From Rhizophagus irregularis (Eukaryota; Glomeromycota; Glomeromycetes; Glomerales; Glomeraceae): a stretch of 64,000 bases of DNA. Under the pieces are notes generated by a model. The model was not told the DNA's origin and did no database searches. It saw only the letters and a program-made list of their open reading frames with translations. Every line of letters starts with the position of its first letter. Position 1 is the first letter of the stretch. Of the stretch, positions 61,951 to 64,000 are shown piece after piece. The DNA lies in the NCBI RefSeq assembly GCF_026210795.1, contig NC_089439.1:1178001-1242000 (forward strand). The letters run 5' to 3'. A program made the translations under genes and the position numbers.

Positions 61951-64000
61951 AATTTTACGTTAAAATTAAGATATTTCCAAGAACTTCGCATTCCCAGATA
62001 ATCATTTTCCCGATTTATTCGATTATAACGATATTTTAAATTTTTTTATTTATTATTTTGTAGTTTTTTTTATATATATTGTACTACTTTATATTTTATA
62101 ACCATTATGTAATACAAATTATTTATCTCCTAAACGAATAAATCCACCTTTTAATTAAATTATATGAATAATAACTTCGTTCCATATTATAAATAAATAA
62201 TTTCAATTATTTATTGAAATACCAAGCACTTATCTCAACATTGATAATTGAGGATGACCGATGACATAGTCCAGTTCTTGTCATTCTTGAAAAGATATAT
62301 CGTTTGTCGATATTTCTTTGATTCATTCTAGTGATAATTTTACGTCTTTAGCATAAGTTGAGTTGATAATGCTTATCTGTCCAAAACTCGTAAAATTGTG
62401 GAAAAAATCATTGGATCAAATCTACTAAATAGTTGGTTGTTCTCAAGTACTGATTGTAACCGAGAGGCTATAAGGGCTAAAGATTTTTCAAGATTAAAAT
62501 TAATCATAAATTTTAATGTAAATGTAATTAAAATAAAATATTGAGATCTTTCTTTTGCAAAAAGAAGAATAAAAGATAAAAATTATAATTAAATTAAAAC
62601 ATTTAGAATATTCTTCACGTACTGTACATCTCTATATTTCTCACAATATTGTGGCCATCCTAAAACAATATGTCCTCAAATTCCATACTAGATTTTTATT
62701 TAGTTACGTACTATGTACTATATATATTAAAAGTCCTTTTGCTGCAAAAGTTTTCTTTTATTTTAAAAAAAACCAAATACGCTGTAAGTTTTCAATTGAA
62801 ATTTTCTTTTACTTTTTTTTTCAAAATGAGAATTATTTATCATAATCATATTTATTAGTAACTATCATATAATTAAATAACAAAAAAGCTTGAATTTTTG
62901 ATGATAACCAACAACTTTGATTTTACGAAAAGAGAAATTATTAAATCAAAAATGGAAAGCAGTCCTCATCTTTATTATGTGAATTTTACAGGACAATTTC
63001 ATTTTCACAAAAACAGGAAATTTAAAGATTTTACCGAATTTGGAGTAATTTTTATTTCTAATAAGATTAATCGAATCGGTTTAACATATAATTTTGCGTT
63101 TATAATAAGTTTGCGTATGATTCACATGACATTTTATATATTAATATTATGTTAAATTTCATAATGTTGATTTAAACAGTATTTAATCCAGTTACAAATT
63201 AATTAATGCACTTATTTTCTTAATCTAAACGTAACTTTTACACTTACTATATAATTAAATAAAAGTTCATTGGATGAAATATTTAATACCTTACCGCTAA
63301 CATTTACTAAAATAAAAGTATAAAATTAATTAAACAAATGCTTTACATAAAGAAATTAATTGACCCCATTAAAATAAAATTCCCATTTTATTAAAGAATA
63401 TCAAATTCATCCATAACTTACTGGAAACGTAAATCATTTTCATTGCTAACGTAACGGTATTAATAAAGTCATTTTTTTATCAAGTGTAATGCTAAATGAA
63501 TTTTATTATATTTAATAATTAGTGAAATCTTTTTTTTTACCTTTTACGTTTAAAGTTGCAAATTTCTTTTGATAACTCCCACGATTTCTCAGGCCATAGT
63601 TACTAATAGATTATCTTAAATAGTGCTGATAGAAAATTACAGCTGTAATGAATATTGAATATGTAGTACATGAACATAAATGAATTTGCTATACCACTAA
63701 AAAATAAAATTACACTTTAATTAATAAACCGAAAACTGTTCTCTAAACTTTTTAAAAAACATTGATTTTTTTTGATTTTGAAGTGGAAGTTCAACATTAT
63801 TAAATAAATAAAAAAAAGAACCCTATTTTATTTTAAAAAACTGAATTTTTTTTATAAAAAAAACAATTCTGTATGTTCTCTATTTAAATCTTTAAAATTT
63901 AGAATCAAAGTAATTATTAAAAATACACTGTGTACATAAAATAAATATATTTTGAAAATAAAAAGTCCGTCAAGAAAAAAGTCTATCTAATAACCCCCAA
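61951..64000. other. AT-rich sequence, nothing supported
   Basis: Frames at 62651-62858 and 62898-63155 are AT-rich and lack domain, splice or composition support. 62225-62480 is slightly more balanced but without an ORF. Confidence 0.5.

Noticed and set aside
62651-63155. ORFs of 62-85 codons near the right end
   Set aside because: AT-rich composition, no splice or domain support.
1-64000. CRISPR array, bacterial operons, rRNA genes
   Set aside because: No regularly spaced identical repeats with unique spacers, no ribosome-binding sites or operon layout, no rRNA-like sequence; the window is eukaryotic.

Overview
The window looks like a piece of an arbuscular mycorrhizal fungus genome (Glomeromycotina, most like Rhizophagus). 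It is extremely AT-rich, with islands of higher G+C that coincide with coding sequence. Introns are short (about 60-75 nt) with GT...AG ends, and one has a perfect TACTAAC branch site. The gene content also fits: BTB-TLDc fragments, SWIM-type MULE transposase, a MACPF-like large protein, a small secreted protein and lineage-specific unknown families. The assignment comes from recognised families and base composition, not from a database search. This is gene-poor, transposon-rich accessory DNA, and most gene-like sequences are decayed.

Layout. 0.9-1.7 kb: broken BTB-TLDc gene (-). 1.7-2.4 kb: short inverted-repeat element and a tandem array. 3.2-6.1 kb: MULE DNA transposon with about 70-bp terminal inverted repeats (TIRs) and a coding region broken by a stop and frameshifts. 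7.7-9.6 kb: remnants of a repeated gene family (copy A) and a possible exon on the minus strand. 9.95-10.42 kb: 5'-truncated poly(A) retrocopy with a 16-bp target-site duplication (TSD). 10.4-17.4 kb: no gene; pyrimidine- and purine-rich tracts, a 38-bp-type tandem array split by a 590-bp TIR element, microsatellites and a 50-bp A-rich array. 18.2-20.2 kb: intact 658-aa MACPF-like gene.

21.3-37.6 kb is a structurally complex block. A 2-kb inverted duplication (copies B and E of the gene family) encloses a 2-kb direct duplication with an internally inverted segment, a TIR element with TTAA ends, and a complete 2.5-kb retroposed unit with an intact 582-aa ORF of unknown function, bounded by a perfect 19-bp TSD. 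39.45-40.21 kb (-): an intact four-exon gene, 184 aa, with no recognisable family. 43.0-43.1 kb (-): a 52-aa predicted secreted protein. 45.2-47.6 kb: two decayed genes, the first with an ADP-ribosyltransferase-like C-terminus. 49.5-50.1 kb: 194-aa unknown CDS. 50.7-52.1 kb (-): multi-pass membrane protein gene with a charged coiled-coil tail, broken by two frameshifts. 54.06-55.27 kb: 5'-truncated duplicate of the MACPF-like gene. 56.75-58.04 kb: complete Tc1/mariner element with intact DD34E transposase, the only apparently autonomous transposon here. 58-60.4 kb (-): diverged copy F of the gene family, interrupted by a 937-bp hAT-type element with 8-bp TSD that itself holds a palindromic element. 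60.5-64 kb: AT-rich with nothing supported.

No operon or pathway organisation is visible. The common theme is expansion and decay. LINE-type retroposition (two dated by TSDs), cut-and-paste elements of at least three superfamilies, and segmental duplication have copied and broken a few lineage-specific families. The intact ORFs (MACPF-like, 582-aa retroposed ORF, four-exon gene, secreted peptide, Tc1 transposase) stand out against this background.
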